A stretch of 64,000 nt of DNA, from NCBI GenBank assembly GCA_001970955.1, contig MPUH01000011.1, positions 62,001 through 126,000 of the forward strand. Reading direction: 5' to 3'. The notes beneath the pieces are model-generated. The model did not search any database. It had not been told where the DNA came from and was given only the letters and a program-made list of their open reading frames with translations. Positions 1-9,984 of this stretch are shown one piece after another. The translations under genes and the position numbers were made by a program. The DNA is from Stentor coeruleus. Its lineage: Eukaryota; Ciliophora; Heterotrichea; Heterotrichida; Stentoridae. Within the stretch, counting starts at the first letter, position 1. Every line of letters begins with the position of its first letter.

Positions 1-590
1 AACTTAGAATCAATACCCATTATTATCTTAATTCACAAAATCTAGTTTATTTTTAAGTCAACACCTAATTTCGCATAAAATCTTAATATTTTTTAGCTCA
101 ATAAATGTTTATTTACCCTATATATTATCCTTATCATATTTTCCTCAAAAACTATCCTCTTGTTTTTTTAAACCACCAAAAATATCTTAATTATAACCTC
201 CCCCAAAATCTCCTCTAGAATTTTAATAATCTCCTCAAATTCATCAAATAAAAATAAAACTTCCTTATTAACAAATCCAATAATTTAAAACTCACAACAA
301 TAAATTCCCAACTTCTTCAATCTTATCCTATCACAATAATCACTTCCATCAACTCCAAAACTCTAAAAAAATCCTCATACACTAACACATAAATCCAAAT
401 CACATCATAAAAAAAAAAACTCTTAATTAATTCTCTATATAAAAAAACTCTATCCTTAAATCATCTGTCAAATTCCCCTCCAAAACAGGATGATTTAACT
501 ACAAACCATAAACAATTTTTCCATATACACAAAATTACTAACAAAGTTTTAAAGAGTTTTTATAATGATAGGAATTTTAAGCAAGTAAAT
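1..590. other. Gene-free, C-rich/G-poor upstream region
   Basis: No open frame of note on either strand. The top strand is strikingly short of G: by hand count, positions 181-420 hold 61 C and a single G. The region leads into the kinase gene and probably contains its promoter. No specific motif was recognised. Confidence 0.6.
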
Positions 591-2129
591 ATGGGAATTT
601 GTTTTACGCATACTTCTTCAGTAAAAAATGAACCAGAACGATTCAAATTAATAAGTCAATCAAGAATATCTCGGTTTATGAAGCTGACTAACATTCATGA
701 CGACTATTTTTTTACTAAAGTTCTGGGACATGGACAGTACGGCGCAGTTCGAGAAGGAAGGAAAAAAGAAGCAAATTCTGAGTCTGTAGAAAAGACTTAT
801 GCTATAAAATCAATTCTCAAAAACCGAATGAACATAATTATGCTTCGTAGAGAATTAGAAATAATGAGCGTTCTTGATCATCCTAACATTGTTCGTTTAT
901 ATGAAACTTATGAAGATGAACAATATGTTCATATAGTAATGGAATACTGTGGAGGTGGGGATGTAGCAGAAAGGATAATTGATGAGGGGAAGTTTTCAGA
1001 AGCTGAAGCCGCTTCTATCATGGAAAAATTATTAGGAGCAGTGAATTATTTGCATTTACATAGTATTTCTCATAGAGATCTTAAAGCAGAAAATTTTTTA
1101 TATGAATCTAAAGCACCAGGAAGTTCTATAAAAATTGCTGATTTTGGGATGTCTGCTAAATTCGGTCAGAATTTAAGAATGCAAAGCTTGGCTGGGACAC
1201 CTTATTATTTAGCACCAGAAGTTTTAAAAGGGTCATATACAAAAAGCTGTGATATATGGTCACTTGGGGTTTTTTTGTATTTTATATTATCTGGGTCGTA
1301 TCCGTTTAAAGGGTTTAGTTTGGATGAGGTATTTGAAAAGTTGTCAGTTGGACAATTGAAGTTTGATAATAGTGATTGGAATAGGGTATCAAAAGAAGCT
1401 AAGGATATTATTGGACATATGCTCATGGTTGATCCTAGGAAGAGAATAACAATTAAAAAAGCTTTGATGCACCCGTGGTTTACACTTAATAAAAATGCTG
1501 AACCTGAACCTGTGCCGTTCCATATTTTCAACTCACTCAAGCAATACAAAGCAGAAAACAAGCTATGGCAAGAAGCACTTAAAGTTGTAGTAAAAGTTTT
1601 ATCTAAAGGAGAAATCAGTGACTTAAAAAAATGGTTCATCGCAATTGACACAAACAACTCAGGCTCAATATCAGCTAACGAACTTGCAAAAGCTATGAAA
1701 CTAAGCGGGTATCAAATTGCTGAAGAAGAAATAATGGAGATAGTCAAAAACAATGCCTATCTCGGTGAGGGAAAAATCAACTATTCTGATTTCCTTATCG
1801 CAACTTTAGATAAGAAAAAGTTCATGGACGATGAAGTTTTATGGCAAGCATTTAAATATTTTGATGTAGACGACGACGGCTATATAAGTTTTATAGACAT
1901 CAAAGTCGCATTGTCAAAAGCAGGAAACGAATTCACTGAAACAGAAATCGACAGTCTAATGGCTGGGTCCGAGCTTTCAGAGTTCGAAAACTCTGATTTT
2001 GAGAAGTTCAAAGAAATCATGACAAAAAAGCAAGTCCTTGATAAGACCGAAAACCAAGAAGCAACTCCTATAAACCGTTTAGTCAGGAGGATTACAAATG
2101 ACTTTCAGAAGTCTAATTTTAATGTATAA
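591..2129 (+). CDS. Calcium-dependent protein kinase (CDPK)
   Basis: A 512-aa Ser/Thr kinase that would phosphorylate targets in response to calcium. The N-terminus MGICF is a good N-myristoylation signal with a palmitoylatable Cys, which supports this start and suggests membrane anchoring. Kinase domain about residues 40-297: glycine loop GHGQYG, ATP lysine K73, catalytic HRDLKAEN (161-168), DFG (184-186), APE (208-210). A junction region follows, then a calmodulin-like tail. EF-hand loop 1 (about 353-364, DTNNSGSISANE) is canonical. Loop 3 (about 425-436) is rich in Asp but ends in D rather than E. The second and fourth hands look degenerate. Length and order match the CDPK family of alveolates and plants. 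It ends 30 bp from the convergent kinesin gene. No intron is needed. Confidence 0.93.
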   Translation: MGICFTHTSSVKNEPERFKLISQSRISRFMKLTNIHDDYFFTKVLGHGQYGAVREGRKKEANSESVEKTYAIKSILKNRMNIIMLRRELEIMSVLDHPNIVRLYETYEDEQYVHIVMEYCGGGDVAERIIDEGKFSEAEAASIMEKLLGAVNYLHLHSISHRDLKAENFLYESKAPGSSIKIADFGMSAKFGQNLRMQSLAGTPYYLAPEVLKGSYTKSCDIWSLGVFLYFILSGSYPFKGFSLDEVFEKLSVGQLKFDNSDWNRVSKEAKDIIGHMLMVDPRKRITIKKALMHPWFTLNKNAEPEPVPFHIFNSLKQYKAENKLWQEALKVVVKVLSKGEISDLKKWFIAIDTNNSGSISANELAKAMKLSGYQIAEEEIMEIVKNNAYLGEGKINYSDFLIATLDKKKFMDDEVLWQAFKYFDVDDDGYISFIDIKVALSKAGNEFTETEIDSLMAGSELSEFENSDFEKFKEIMTKKQVLDKTENQEATPINRLVRRITNDFQKSNFNV

Positions 2130-2159
2130 TTGGGGAAATCTCTCATGCTTTAAGTTAAA

Positions 2160-4334
2160 CTATGCTTTACCTATAGCCCCTAAGGTTTTCTTAGCTTTAT
2201 GCAATGTTTGAACATTTTTCTTAGCTTTTATATACGCCAAAGCATCAGAATCTAAATCATCTGTAGATTTCTCCTCAATAGGTTTTGTCCCAGTTCTCGT
2301 TTCTTCATGAGTAATCACAGGTAAAAAACCATATTTCACTTCATACCATTTTTCAAATTCTTGTATAACTTTATCTCTATAATACTCAATATTCCTATTC
2401 ACATTATTCACTTCATCTTTTAATGCTTTTATACTATCAAATTTCACTCTATAACTTTTCTTTAAATCTCTGATTTTTTTTATATACACAAATTCTTCTT
2501 CATCTATAATATCCTCTTCATCTGCAGCACGATGTTTTCTTACTTTTTCAACAATTTCTCTAGTCTCATCTATATCTTTTTTTATTGAATTTACTTCTGA
2601 TGTTATACTATTAAGTTCAATTTTACGTTCTTTTAATTCTTCTTTTAAACGGTTTAGATTATTATCTAAATCCCGACCATCAGCATTTTTAAATTCCATA
2701 AATGCTTGGTTTTTATCAGGTTGTCTTTCACGTTTCGCACTTTTGGCTGAGTTGATTTTTTTTGCTTCTTCAGGTGTTACGGATTTTACTGATTTTTTCT
2801 TTTCAAGAATATCATCTTGTTCTTCTTGTTTGAACTGAGATTTAGGTTCTAAAGCTGATGAGTCTGCAGGACGAGAATTTGGGTTTGCACGACCTAAACC
2901 AAAACCCCCTGAATGTTCTTCTTGACCAACACCTTCATCTTTATCTTCTACATTTTTAAGCTCAGAACCTTTATGAGGCCCTGTACGATTTGTAGGAGGA
3001 CGGACTTCTTTTTTATGGTCATTACCTGAGTATCTCGCCAGATTTTTTTTGTAGATATTTTTCATTTGATTCATAAGTTCTTTGATTTGCCTTAAGCTTT
3101 CAAGTTCAATTTCATCTAAACCACCATCTAAGAATTTTTCAGCTATGGTTTGAACTTGATATTGTTGTTCTGGAGTATATGATTCATAAACAACTCGACC
3201 TCTATTAGCAAGGGTATCATGCATAGCTAATTCTTGTCTTAAATCTCTAACTTCTTTTTTATATCTTTCAATAAGTTGCATTGGGTCAAGTTCTACATTG
3301 ATAGTAATTTCATTACTAACTCTCATCATCCTAGTGGCAAAACGTAATGTTGATATAGTTTCTTCCATATGTTCAGGTTCTGGCCATATATTTGCTACCA
3401 TTAAAGTCTTAGAATTACCTCCAATTGAATCTTTTAATATATAAGTAAGTTTAGATTGTCTATATGGCACATGGTCCCTACCTTTTTCAGATAGGGCAAT
3501 AACAACTTGTTCCATATAACTCAAGCTTTTATTAATAAAATTCGCTTCTGTTAAAGTTAAACCTTCAGACCCAGTCTTTTTAGTTCTCTCAGAACCTGCT
3601 AAATCTACAAGGTTAAGCTTAGAAAAAACAACTTTTTCACTTGATTCAACCCTACTCCTACTTTCTATATGTAAAGTATATATACAATGAGATCTTGTCG
3701 AACTTTTATTCAATTTATGTTCAGCTATTGTCCTATTAGTCTCACCTTCAAAAAGCTGATTTAATGCATCTTCTTCACTTGTTGACATAACCAAAGTTAA
3801 TCCTTTAACAACTATTCCATATTTACTATCATCTTGAATCATTATACTCCCCGCTTGCTCTGAAGGGGGAATTGTTGATAATAAATCATAAACTAATTCA
3901 TTGTAAATCTCAACATAACTCACTTTTATTGTAAAAGAAAACTCTGGCTTGTTTTGAACTTCTCTAAATATTTGTGAGATTGCCCTAGGGATTATACCTC
4001 GGAATTTGTAGTTTTGTGAACCTCCAGACATTGTATATGTTTTCCCTGCACCTGTTTGTCCATATGCAAAAATAGTTCCATTATACCCTTCGATAACACT
4101 TCTGACAATATCTTGTCCACAAATATTATAAACTTCTTCTTGAGGGGCATTGTGTAGGAAGTCATCAAATTTGAATTTCCAGTTTTCTTGCTGGTTGTTG
4201 ATCATCCCTTGGGTTGAGTCTTTTGGGATAAAAACCTCGATGGTTTTTTTTTCCAGGTCGAGTTTCAGGTTTTTTGAAGCGAAGTTGGCCGTTGGTCTGG
4301 TTCGGATCACAACTTTGACTGTGCTTTTGACCAT
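2160..4334 (-). CDS. Kinesin-9 family motor (KIF9/KLP1-like)
   Basis: A 724-aa plus-end microtubule motor. N-terminal motor domain about residues 1-345 with P-loop GQTGAGKT (92-99), switch I SSTRSH (211-216) and switch II LVDLAGSER (242-250). After the motor, the neck and the stretch around LAMHDTLANRG resemble kinesin-9 (KIF9 of animals, KLP1 of Chlamydomonas), a family that works in the ciliary axoneme at the central pair. A charged low-complexity linker (about 440-560) and predicted coiled coil (about 565-690) follow. The family assignment rests on recalled similarity of the motor-neck region, not on a tree. Convergent with the CDPK gene. No intron is needed. Confidence 0.9.
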   Translation of the reverse strand: MVKSTVKVVIRTRPTANFASKNLKLDLEKKTIEVFIPKDSTQGMINNQQENWKFKFDDFLHNAPQEEVYNICGQDIVRSVIEGYNGTIFAYGQTGAGKTYTMSGGSQNYKFRGIIPRAISQIFREVQNKPEFSFTIKVSYVEIYNELVYDLLSTIPPSEQAGSIMIQDDSKYGIVVKGLTLVMSTSEEDALNQLFEGETNRTIAEHKLNKSSTRSHCIYTLHIESRSRVESSEKVVFSKLNLVDLAGSERTKKTGSEGLTLTEANFINKSLSYMEQVVIALSEKGRDHVPYRQSKLTYILKDSIGGNSKTLMVANIWPEPEHMEETISTLRFATRMMRVSNEITINVELDPMQLIERYKKEVRDLRQELAMHDTLANRGRVVYESYTPEQQYQVQTIAEKFLDGGLDEIELESLRQIKELMNQMKNIYKKNLARYSGNDHKKEVRPPTNRTGPHKGSELKNVEDKDEGVGQEEHSGGFGLGRANPNSRPADSSALEPKSQFKQEEQDDILEKKKSVKSVTPEEAKKINSAKSAKRERQPDKNQAFMEFKNADGRDLDNNLNRLKEELKERKIELNSITSEVNSIKKDIDETREIVEKVRKHRAADEEDIIDEEEFVYIKKIRDLKKSYRVKFDSIKALKDEVNNVNRNIEYYRDKVIQEFEKWYEVKYGFLPVITHEETRTGTKPIEEKSTDDLDSDALAYIKAKKNVQTLHKAKKTLGAIGKA

Positions 4335-5038
4335 ATTAAGATGTATAACTGAAATAATGAGGTTATTGTTGACTCTTATGTATTAAGTACTAATTATAGA
4401 GGAGAAACTATTATTTTGTTGTTGAAAGACCCTGTAGGTAAAGTTTCTTCCTCAACAATTATCCCTTTATATTTTTTATGCTATATTGGATTATTAGTTA
4501 AGGGTATTGAATACATTAGAAGATGATGATTGGTAGATGATTTAAGATTTAGTATTAGATGCTCAAGTGGATTAAAGCATTTTTGTAAATAGCAGTTTTT
4601 ATTGGTTTCTATAATTGTCACCTTTTAGCTATATTTTCCAAACTAAACTTGAAAAAAATATTTTAGAGCATGCTTGAAATGCTGTTTCTCAAATTTCATC
4701 CTGAAAAAAAATTTAATATAAAAATATCTCTAAACTAAACTCAAGTCAACCTAATATTCCATATAAAAACCCATCCAAAAATGTACTAAAAATGTACTAA
4801 AATATTTTTAAGGCTTTTTCAATTGCACATTCACAAAACTTGCATAACTAACAAGATCTATCACACCAAAAAACTACCCTAAAAAAATCTCTCATCTTCA
4901 AAATAAAAATTTCAAAATCTTCCTTCCATAAAATCATCCTCTAAACTCTCAAAAATCACAAATAAACCCTAACACCTAAATGCATACCATCTATTTTCCT
5001 AAAAACTATAAAACTATATAACCATCTAATAATAAATA
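4335..5038. other. Intergenic, 704 bp
   Basis: No gene seen. The part next to the kinesin start is G-leaning on the top strand; from about 4700 onward it is C-rich and G-poor. A weak hairpin (7-bp arms TTGTTGA/TCAACAA) spans 4419-4458, and an 11-nt unit ending in ATGTACT is tandemly doubled near 4780. Confidence 0.5.
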
Positions 5039-5326
5039 TTATGTGTTTCTCGAATTTACACCTTTACCTTTCATATAGCACATCCATACAATTATATAAG
5101 CACAAACAGCTGTTGAAGTCCAAAACAATATTTCTAAAATAACATACGGTCTTTGTCTTGCCTGACATTCTTCTAAGCTCCCACATTTAAAAGTTGACAA
5201 ACAACAGAATTCGCATCCTCCATCTTGACATGCATTAGCCTCCGAATCTCTTATATCCAGTTTATCAGGGTACTTTTTGAACCCAAATACTAACTGAAAA
5301 AATGTCCAAAATAAAATATTTACCAT
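5039..5326 (-). CDS. Small Cys-rich membrane protein, unknown
   Basis: A 95-aa protein I do not recognise. It has a hydrophobic N-terminus (about residues 2-16) that could be a signal peptide or anchor, and a central Cys-rich segment (CQDGGCEFCCLSTFKC, then one more Cys). A clear hydrophobic helix follows (about 62-82), with a short basic tail. The likely topology is a small luminal or extracellular disulphide knot held by a C-terminal membrane segment. It is divergent from the uS9m gene with only 52 bp between the starts. Codon use and the patterned hydrophobicity argue that it is real, but there is no family evidence. Confidence 0.6.
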   Translation of the reverse strand: MVNILFWTFFQLVFGFKKYPDKLDIRDSEANACQDGGCEFCCLSTFKCGSLEECQARQRPYVILEILFWTSTAVCAYIIVWMCYMKGKGVNSRNT

Positions 5327-5378
5327 TATAAGTACTTACTTTTAATACCATACATCCTTAAATATGCCTCTAATATAA

Positions 5379-7307
5379 ATGAGCTTCTTGCGTATAAGGC
5401 TCTTAAGGCCTTTTGGTGATTTCCATCAAATATTCGCTAAAAAGCCTGTGTTTCCTGAAGAAGATGTGAATCCCAAGTTAGCTTTAGAAAACTTTCAAAA
5501 AATCAACAAGCTTCGTAAACAACGGTTCTGGCTCTTCATCGAAAAAGAACGAATCGAAAGGAAAATCAAAAAGAAATTCATGAATGTAAAGGAAGGAATT
5601 GAACTTACAGAGCCTCCTGAAATCATTAAAGATGAAAAATATTATGAAGAACGAAGTCTTATTCCAGGGGATGACCCTATATCTAAAATCTTTGATGTTG
5701 ACCGCGAAACTTTGCTTCCATATGGTATGGGATATGATGATGTCATAAAAGAAACTAAAGAAAAGCGTATGGCTGAGGTATCACAAGATAAAATCAGAGA
5801 TATTTGGATGAAATTAGGTTTTACATCAACACTTGATGTATTATCAATTGATACTTCAATAGACTTTTCTGAATCAATTGAGAAAATAAATAGGAAAATC
5901 TATACTAGTAGGCATAAACAAGATCCAAAACCTTATGATGGAATTCAATATGAAGATAACCCTAGAACTCAAACCCATTCAGTTAATGAACCTGAGTTCT
6001 TTTCGCAATCTGAACAAGAAGAAAGTGATGATTATGCTAAATGCTTAAAAATGGCTAAAGAAAAATATAAGAGTAAAGTTTTTGAAAATCAAAATTTTAT
6101 TATTGAAGATAATGGAAATAAAGCTTATGTTGATGAAAGTAGTACAGATGATTATTTGAAAAAAAAACCACATTTCCCTAAGAAATTCTACTCTGATCCT
6201 TATAACTCTCCATACCTAATCCAGAAAATCAAATACAAAGAAAACCGTCATGGAAAAAAACATATAATAAATGCAGCTAAATCCGCATACGAAGTTTACA
6301 AGAATAAAAATGAGAAAATCTTCAAAGATTTCTGCCCTGTCGACTATTTAAAAAAAGCTGATTTCGAATACAACCTAAGAATCCGTCATGGTTTAGCTCC
6401 AAGTTTCCTAGATGTAATCACTGAAGCTGAAAAAATCATCGCACAAAACCCAATCCTTAAAAAAGTCAGCAAAAAAGATGATTATCAAAGAAACATGCAT
6501 TTTGTCCCTAGATACTTAGATAAAACCCTTACCCCAGATGATTATATATGGTCTTTTTTCCCTAACAAAAACAAAGCTACATATCCAGGGTATGTGACTG
6601 GAAAATACGATTATAGAGAAGATGATAAAACTCTTACTGAAATTCATGATATGGCAGAAATGACTAAATCTAGAGGATTTACCCCTGATTCACAAGATAT
6701 GTCTTTAAAGGCATTATCTATAATAAAAAACGACCCTTATCATATGCATTATCTAAACAATCATATTATGTATTGGCTTGATTGTATGAAAGAAACAGTT
6801 GAAGGAAAAAATAATGAAGGAGAAGCAAAAGCTGCCCCTATGATTCCTTGGGAATATATACCTATGCCTGACCTTAGGAATCTTAGGGCTCAGAGGAATA
6901 AAAATGATCAAGCTAATAGTGAAGGATACATAGTTTCTTATGGGAAAAGAAAAAGAGCTTATGCTTGGGCATATTTACGTCCTGGGACTGGGCAGATTAC
7001 AATAAATAATACAAGTCTGATAAAATATTGTCCTGATTTTGTATCTAGAGAAAGAATTATTAGACCTTTTAGGGTAACTAGATTATCTGGAATGTATGAT
7101 GCTAAGCTTTTTGTCAAAGGTGGTGGGTTTATGGGACAAAGTCAAGCTTTACAAATGGCTATTGCAAGAGTTATTGGGAAATTCTATCCTGGTGCTTTGG
7201 AAGTTATGCATGAGCACAGCTTGATGACGAGAGATCCAAGACAAGTTGAAAGGAAAAAGACTAGCAAGCATAAGGCACGCAAGAGCTATGCTTATGTTAA
7301 GCGTTAA
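5379..7307 (+). CDS. Mitochondrial small-subunit ribosomal protein uS9m, long N-terminal extension
   Basis: A 642-aa protein whose last 130 or so residues are ribosomal protein S9. They include YGKRKRAYAWA near the domain start, GGGFMGQSQALQMAIAR, and the hallmark basic tail LMTRDPRQVERKKTSKHKAR ending in Lys-Arg. In S9 this tail reaches into the ribosomal P site. The N-terminus (MSFLRIRLLRPFG) is basic and hydrophobic, as expected for a mitochondrial import signal. Bacterial S9 is about 130 aa, so roughly 500 residues are extra; they are charged and match nothing I recognise. Large extensions are common in ciliate mitoribosomal proteins. The call is firm for the S9 domain; the extension is of unknown role. 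Confidence 0.9.
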   Translation: MSFLRIRLLRPFGDFHQIFAKKPVFPEEDVNPKLALENFQKINKLRKQRFWLFIEKERIERKIKKKFMNVKEGIELTEPPEIIKDEKYYEERSLIPGDDPISKIFDVDRETLLPYGMGYDDVIKETKEKRMAEVSQDKIRDIWMKLGFTSTLDVLSIDTSIDFSESIEKINRKIYTSRHKQDPKPYDGIQYEDNPRTQTHSVNEPEFFSQSEQEESDDYAKCLKMAKEKYKSKVFENQNFIIEDNGNKAYVDESSTDDYLKKKPHFPKKFYSDPYNSPYLIQKIKYKENRHGKKHIINAAKSAYEVYKNKNEKIFKDFCPVDYLKKADFEYNLRIRHGLAPSFLDVITEAEKIIAQNPILKKVSKKDDYQRNMHFVPRYLDKTLTPDDYIWSFFPNKNKATYPGYVTGKYDYREDDKTLTEIHDMAEMTKSRGFTPDSQDMSLKALSIIKNDPYHMHYLNNHIMYWLDCMKETVEGKNNEGEAKAAPMIPWEYIPMPDLRNLRAQRNKNDQANSEGYIVSYGKRKRAYAWAYLRPGTGQITINNTSLIKYCPDFVSRERIIRPFRVTRLSGMYDAKLFVKGGGFMGQSQALQMAIARVIGKFYPGALEVMHEHSLMTRDPRQVERKKTSKHKARKSYAYVKR

Positions 7308-7435
7308 TAGGAGTAGTTTTCATCACTTTAGCTTATAAATTTCATCAACAAAGCCATACATTTATATATTTTTTTCATATATTTCCTCTTAAAACTATAT
7401 CGAACAACATAAATTTTGTTTATATTATTAATTTT

Positions 7436-8743
7436 TTATCGCAAGTCAAACACACTTGGTAAAAGGCAGTTCTTAGCCCCTTCATTACTATTGTTACTAT
7501 CTGGGAACATTTCCCAAAACCTCAAAGTTTCATCTCCAGCTCCAGTAACAACAGTCTGTCCATCAGGACTCATCGCCAAATATAAAACCCTATAAGTATG
7601 CCCAGTAAGTGTTGCTACCTTACTATAATCATTATCCTTCCACAATATAATCTGATTCAAACTATACCCATGAGTTGATACAAGTTCTTTTGTATTTTTA
7701 GAAAACACTAAATTACAAACTTGTGATCCAGTATCTACACAATGTATTTGTTCACTTGTTAATGTATTCCAATATCTAATTGTTCTATCTGCTGTACCAC
7801 CTCCTGATGCTAATAAACCATATTGATGAGGAGACCATGCCATAGCTTTGACTGCAGCATTATGTGAAGAAAATTTACTAACTGGTTGTGTTGAGTGTAA
7901 ATTCCATAACATAAGTTTATTATCATTTCCTCCTGAACTTAATTGTTGTTCATCAAATGACCATTTTAAACCACATACTTCTTGTTTATGAGCACAAAGT
8001 TTTGCTACAGAATCATTAGCTGCTCTTATATCTCTATGTAAAATTTGCCTATCTCTTGAACCTGATGTGAGGATTCTATTATTCCATGCTAAGGATCCAA
8101 CACGACCTGTATGACCTGAAAAGCTTCTAATAAGTTTAGATCTTTGGGCATCCCATAAGAGAATTGTCCCTTTGTTTGTCCCTACTGAAATGTTTGTACC
8201 ATTTTGTGACCATGCTACACTGGTAACTGAATCATTAAGCCCAAGATCGCAAAGTTTTGTTACTTTAGAATTTGTCGCATTCCATATATAAACGCATGAA
8301 CCTAAGCCAACACTAAGTTGGTTACTACACGACCAGTCTAATAAATTCAGATAAAAATCATCTTGTAAAGCTGGAGCATCTAAAACTTTGTATGGGGATT
8401 TCGGGATTTTCCGTTGGGATTTCAGAGGTGAGTAGATTTCTTCACTTGTAAATTCAGCGACTTGATTTTCTTTGCCTGTATGTTCTGGGGAAAATTTGAA
8501 GAGAGTTTTGCGGAATAATCCGCTGTTTGGTGCTTGGGATAGTTGGGAATGTAAAAGAGTTGAGTATGCTGCATGATGTTCATCGAAGTTTTGGGATAAC
8601 AAAACTCTGTCATCGCTTAGTTTATCGAAACTGCTAAGGAATGTTAAACTTGTTCGGTTTGGTATGAAGCGTTCTGAGTATTTATCATTTTCATTTAGGT
8701 TACCTTTTCTTACAATTGACTTCGTTGGTGAATCTAACTGCAT
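7436..8743 (-). CDS. APC/C activator CDH1/FZR1-like WD40 protein
   Basis: A 435-aa WD40 protein of the Cdc20/Cdh1 family, which binds the anaphase-promoting complex and presents substrates for ubiquitination. A C-box-like motif sits at residues 23-28 (SERFIP, where DRFIP/DRYIP is usual). YSTLLHSQL and the KSPYKVLDAPALQDDFYLNLLDWS segment that opens the propeller are typical of Cdh1 rather than Cdc20. About seven WD repeats fill residues 135-420. The protein ends in LR rather than the usual IR tail; the change is conservative, but whether it still docks is unknown. Length is close to other ciliate and plant members. Convergent with uS9m (128 bp). Confidence 0.9.
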   Translation of the reverse strand: MQLDSPTKSIVRKGNLNENDKYSERFIPNRTSLTFLSSFDKLSDDRVLLSQNFDEHHAAYSTLLHSQLSQAPNSGLFRKTLFKFSPEHTGKENQVAEFTSEEIYSPLKSQRKIPKSPYKVLDAPALQDDFYLNLLDWSCSNQLSVGLGSCVYIWNATNSKVTKLCDLGLNDSVTSVAWSQNGTNISVGTNKGTILLWDAQRSKLIRSFSGHTGRVGSLAWNNRILTSGSRDRQILHRDIRAANDSVAKLCAHKQEVCGLKWSFDEQQLSSGGNDNKLMLWNLHSTQPVSKFSSHNAAVKAMAWSPHQYGLLASGGGTADRTIRYWNTLTSEQIHCVDTGSQVCNLVFSKNTKELVSTHGYSLNQIILWKDNDYSKVATLTGHTYRVLYLAMSPDGQTVVTGAGDETLRFWEMFPDSNNSNEGAKNCLLPSVFDLR

Positions 8744-9094
8744 TTAATTAATTATATCGTTAAACATGGATTTGGTTATTGAAGTGTGGAATAAAATTTT
8801 AAGACTTAAGGGTAAGAGAAAAGGGTTTTAAAGGTTTTGGGTAATTTTTAGCCTATGGGTAGGCTTTTGAGGGGAAAATTGTCAGAATTTAGGGATGATG
8901 ATTTTGGAAAATAGGTAGAAAAGTTTAGGATCATTTGCTTTTTTGAGAGAGGCAAAACATTTTGAGAGATAAAAGCTTGTAGTAGTAGTTATAAATAATT
9001 TTGGAAGTTTTAATTTTTTTAACATATAATTTTATAGTCAAACAGAGATTCATAAATAATAACTTTCTTTAAATTCTTTAATATCATTAACTTA
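8744..9094. other. Intergenic, 351 bp; probable CDH1 upstream region
   Basis: No gene seen. Rich in G on the top strand, hence C-rich on the sense strand of the CDH1 gene. For example, 8821-8880 holds 19 G and 3 C by hand count. Confidence 0.5.
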
Positions 9095-9880
9095 TCATAA
9101 AATCCCTCCTTCTTGATAATTAAGAATCTTCCAATCTACAACCTGCGCATCACTCCAGATATTTTTCCAAAACATCATGCTCACTAAAAAACTCATAAAA
9201 GTTATAAATGACAATAAAGCATAAACAAATGCTTTTGCATCAACTGAAATATTATCATTTTTCTCCTGTTGTATATAAAATCCTAAGATTATAAAAATCA
9301 TACACAACGACACCGAAATTGGCAGCCAAAATTTATAAGCCTCTTTGTAGCATGGAGAAAACCCAAAAGCATATGAAAAATTCATCATAAACTTCGCTTT
9401 GCATATTTCACACGAAGTAAGTTCTTTTTCCTCTTTATCACTTTTTATAAGCCAAGCTTTTAGGCAATTTTGATGAACATTTTTATGAGATCCTTTACAA
9501 AGACATGGACTTATCATATCTTCAACATTATCATTTTCCAAGCATATCCTACACTGTTTTATATTATCTTCTTTTATAGGTTCCCTTTCTGAACTACCTT
9601 TTTCTTCAATTTCAAACTTAGAAATATCAGGTATTTGTCCATTAACATAAGTTTTTATAGCCATAGACCTATAGCATTCCCCAGCAGTAAATCTATACTT
9701 TTGATTCATTTTTGCATCTGCTGATTGGACAACTAGATATAATGGACTTTCTGGTATTGCATGCATAAAAATCCTTGTAGAATTTAAAGAATATTGTGGA
9801 TAAACCTTAGCTTTAGGAGAAAACATCGAAAGTTGTAGGTTTTCACATGATCCTTCTCTTGGATTTGGTATTTTATTCAT
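9095..9880 (-). CDS. RING-CH (MARCH-type) membrane E3 ligase
   Basis: A 261-aa protein with a RING-CH (RINGv, C4HC3) zinc finger at about residues 110-160: CRICL, CLCKGSHKNVHQNCLKAW, then CEICKAKF. Two hydrophobic segments follow (about 183-205 and 218-240), the standard layout of MARCH ubiquitin ligases that ubiquitinate membrane proteins from the cytosolic face. The 107-residue N-terminal part is unknown. I chose the ATG giving MNKIPNP; the frame also opens three codons earlier at a GTG. The upstream neighbour is divergent, with about 104 bp between the starts. Confidence 0.85.
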   Translation of the reverse strand: MNKIPNPREGSCENLQLSMFSPKAKVYPQYSLNSTRIFMHAIPESPLYLVVQSADAKMNQKYRFTAGECYRSMAIKTYVNGQIPDISKFEIEEKGSSEREPIKEDNIKQCRICLENDNVEDMISPCLCKGSHKNVHQNCLKAWLIKSDKEEKELTSCEICKAKFMMNFSYAFGFSPCYKEAYKFWLPISVSLCMIFIILGFYIQQEKNDNISVDAKAFVYALLSFITFMSFLVSMMFWKNIWSDAQVVDWKILNYQEGGIL

Positions 9881-9984
9881 TGTAATCACTTTAAAGATAC
9901 GTATCTTCAGACAATCTTTGTATAAAAAAACTAAAAAATGGTACTTTTTAGATAAGGGATAGGTTTATATGATTTTATTAGATA

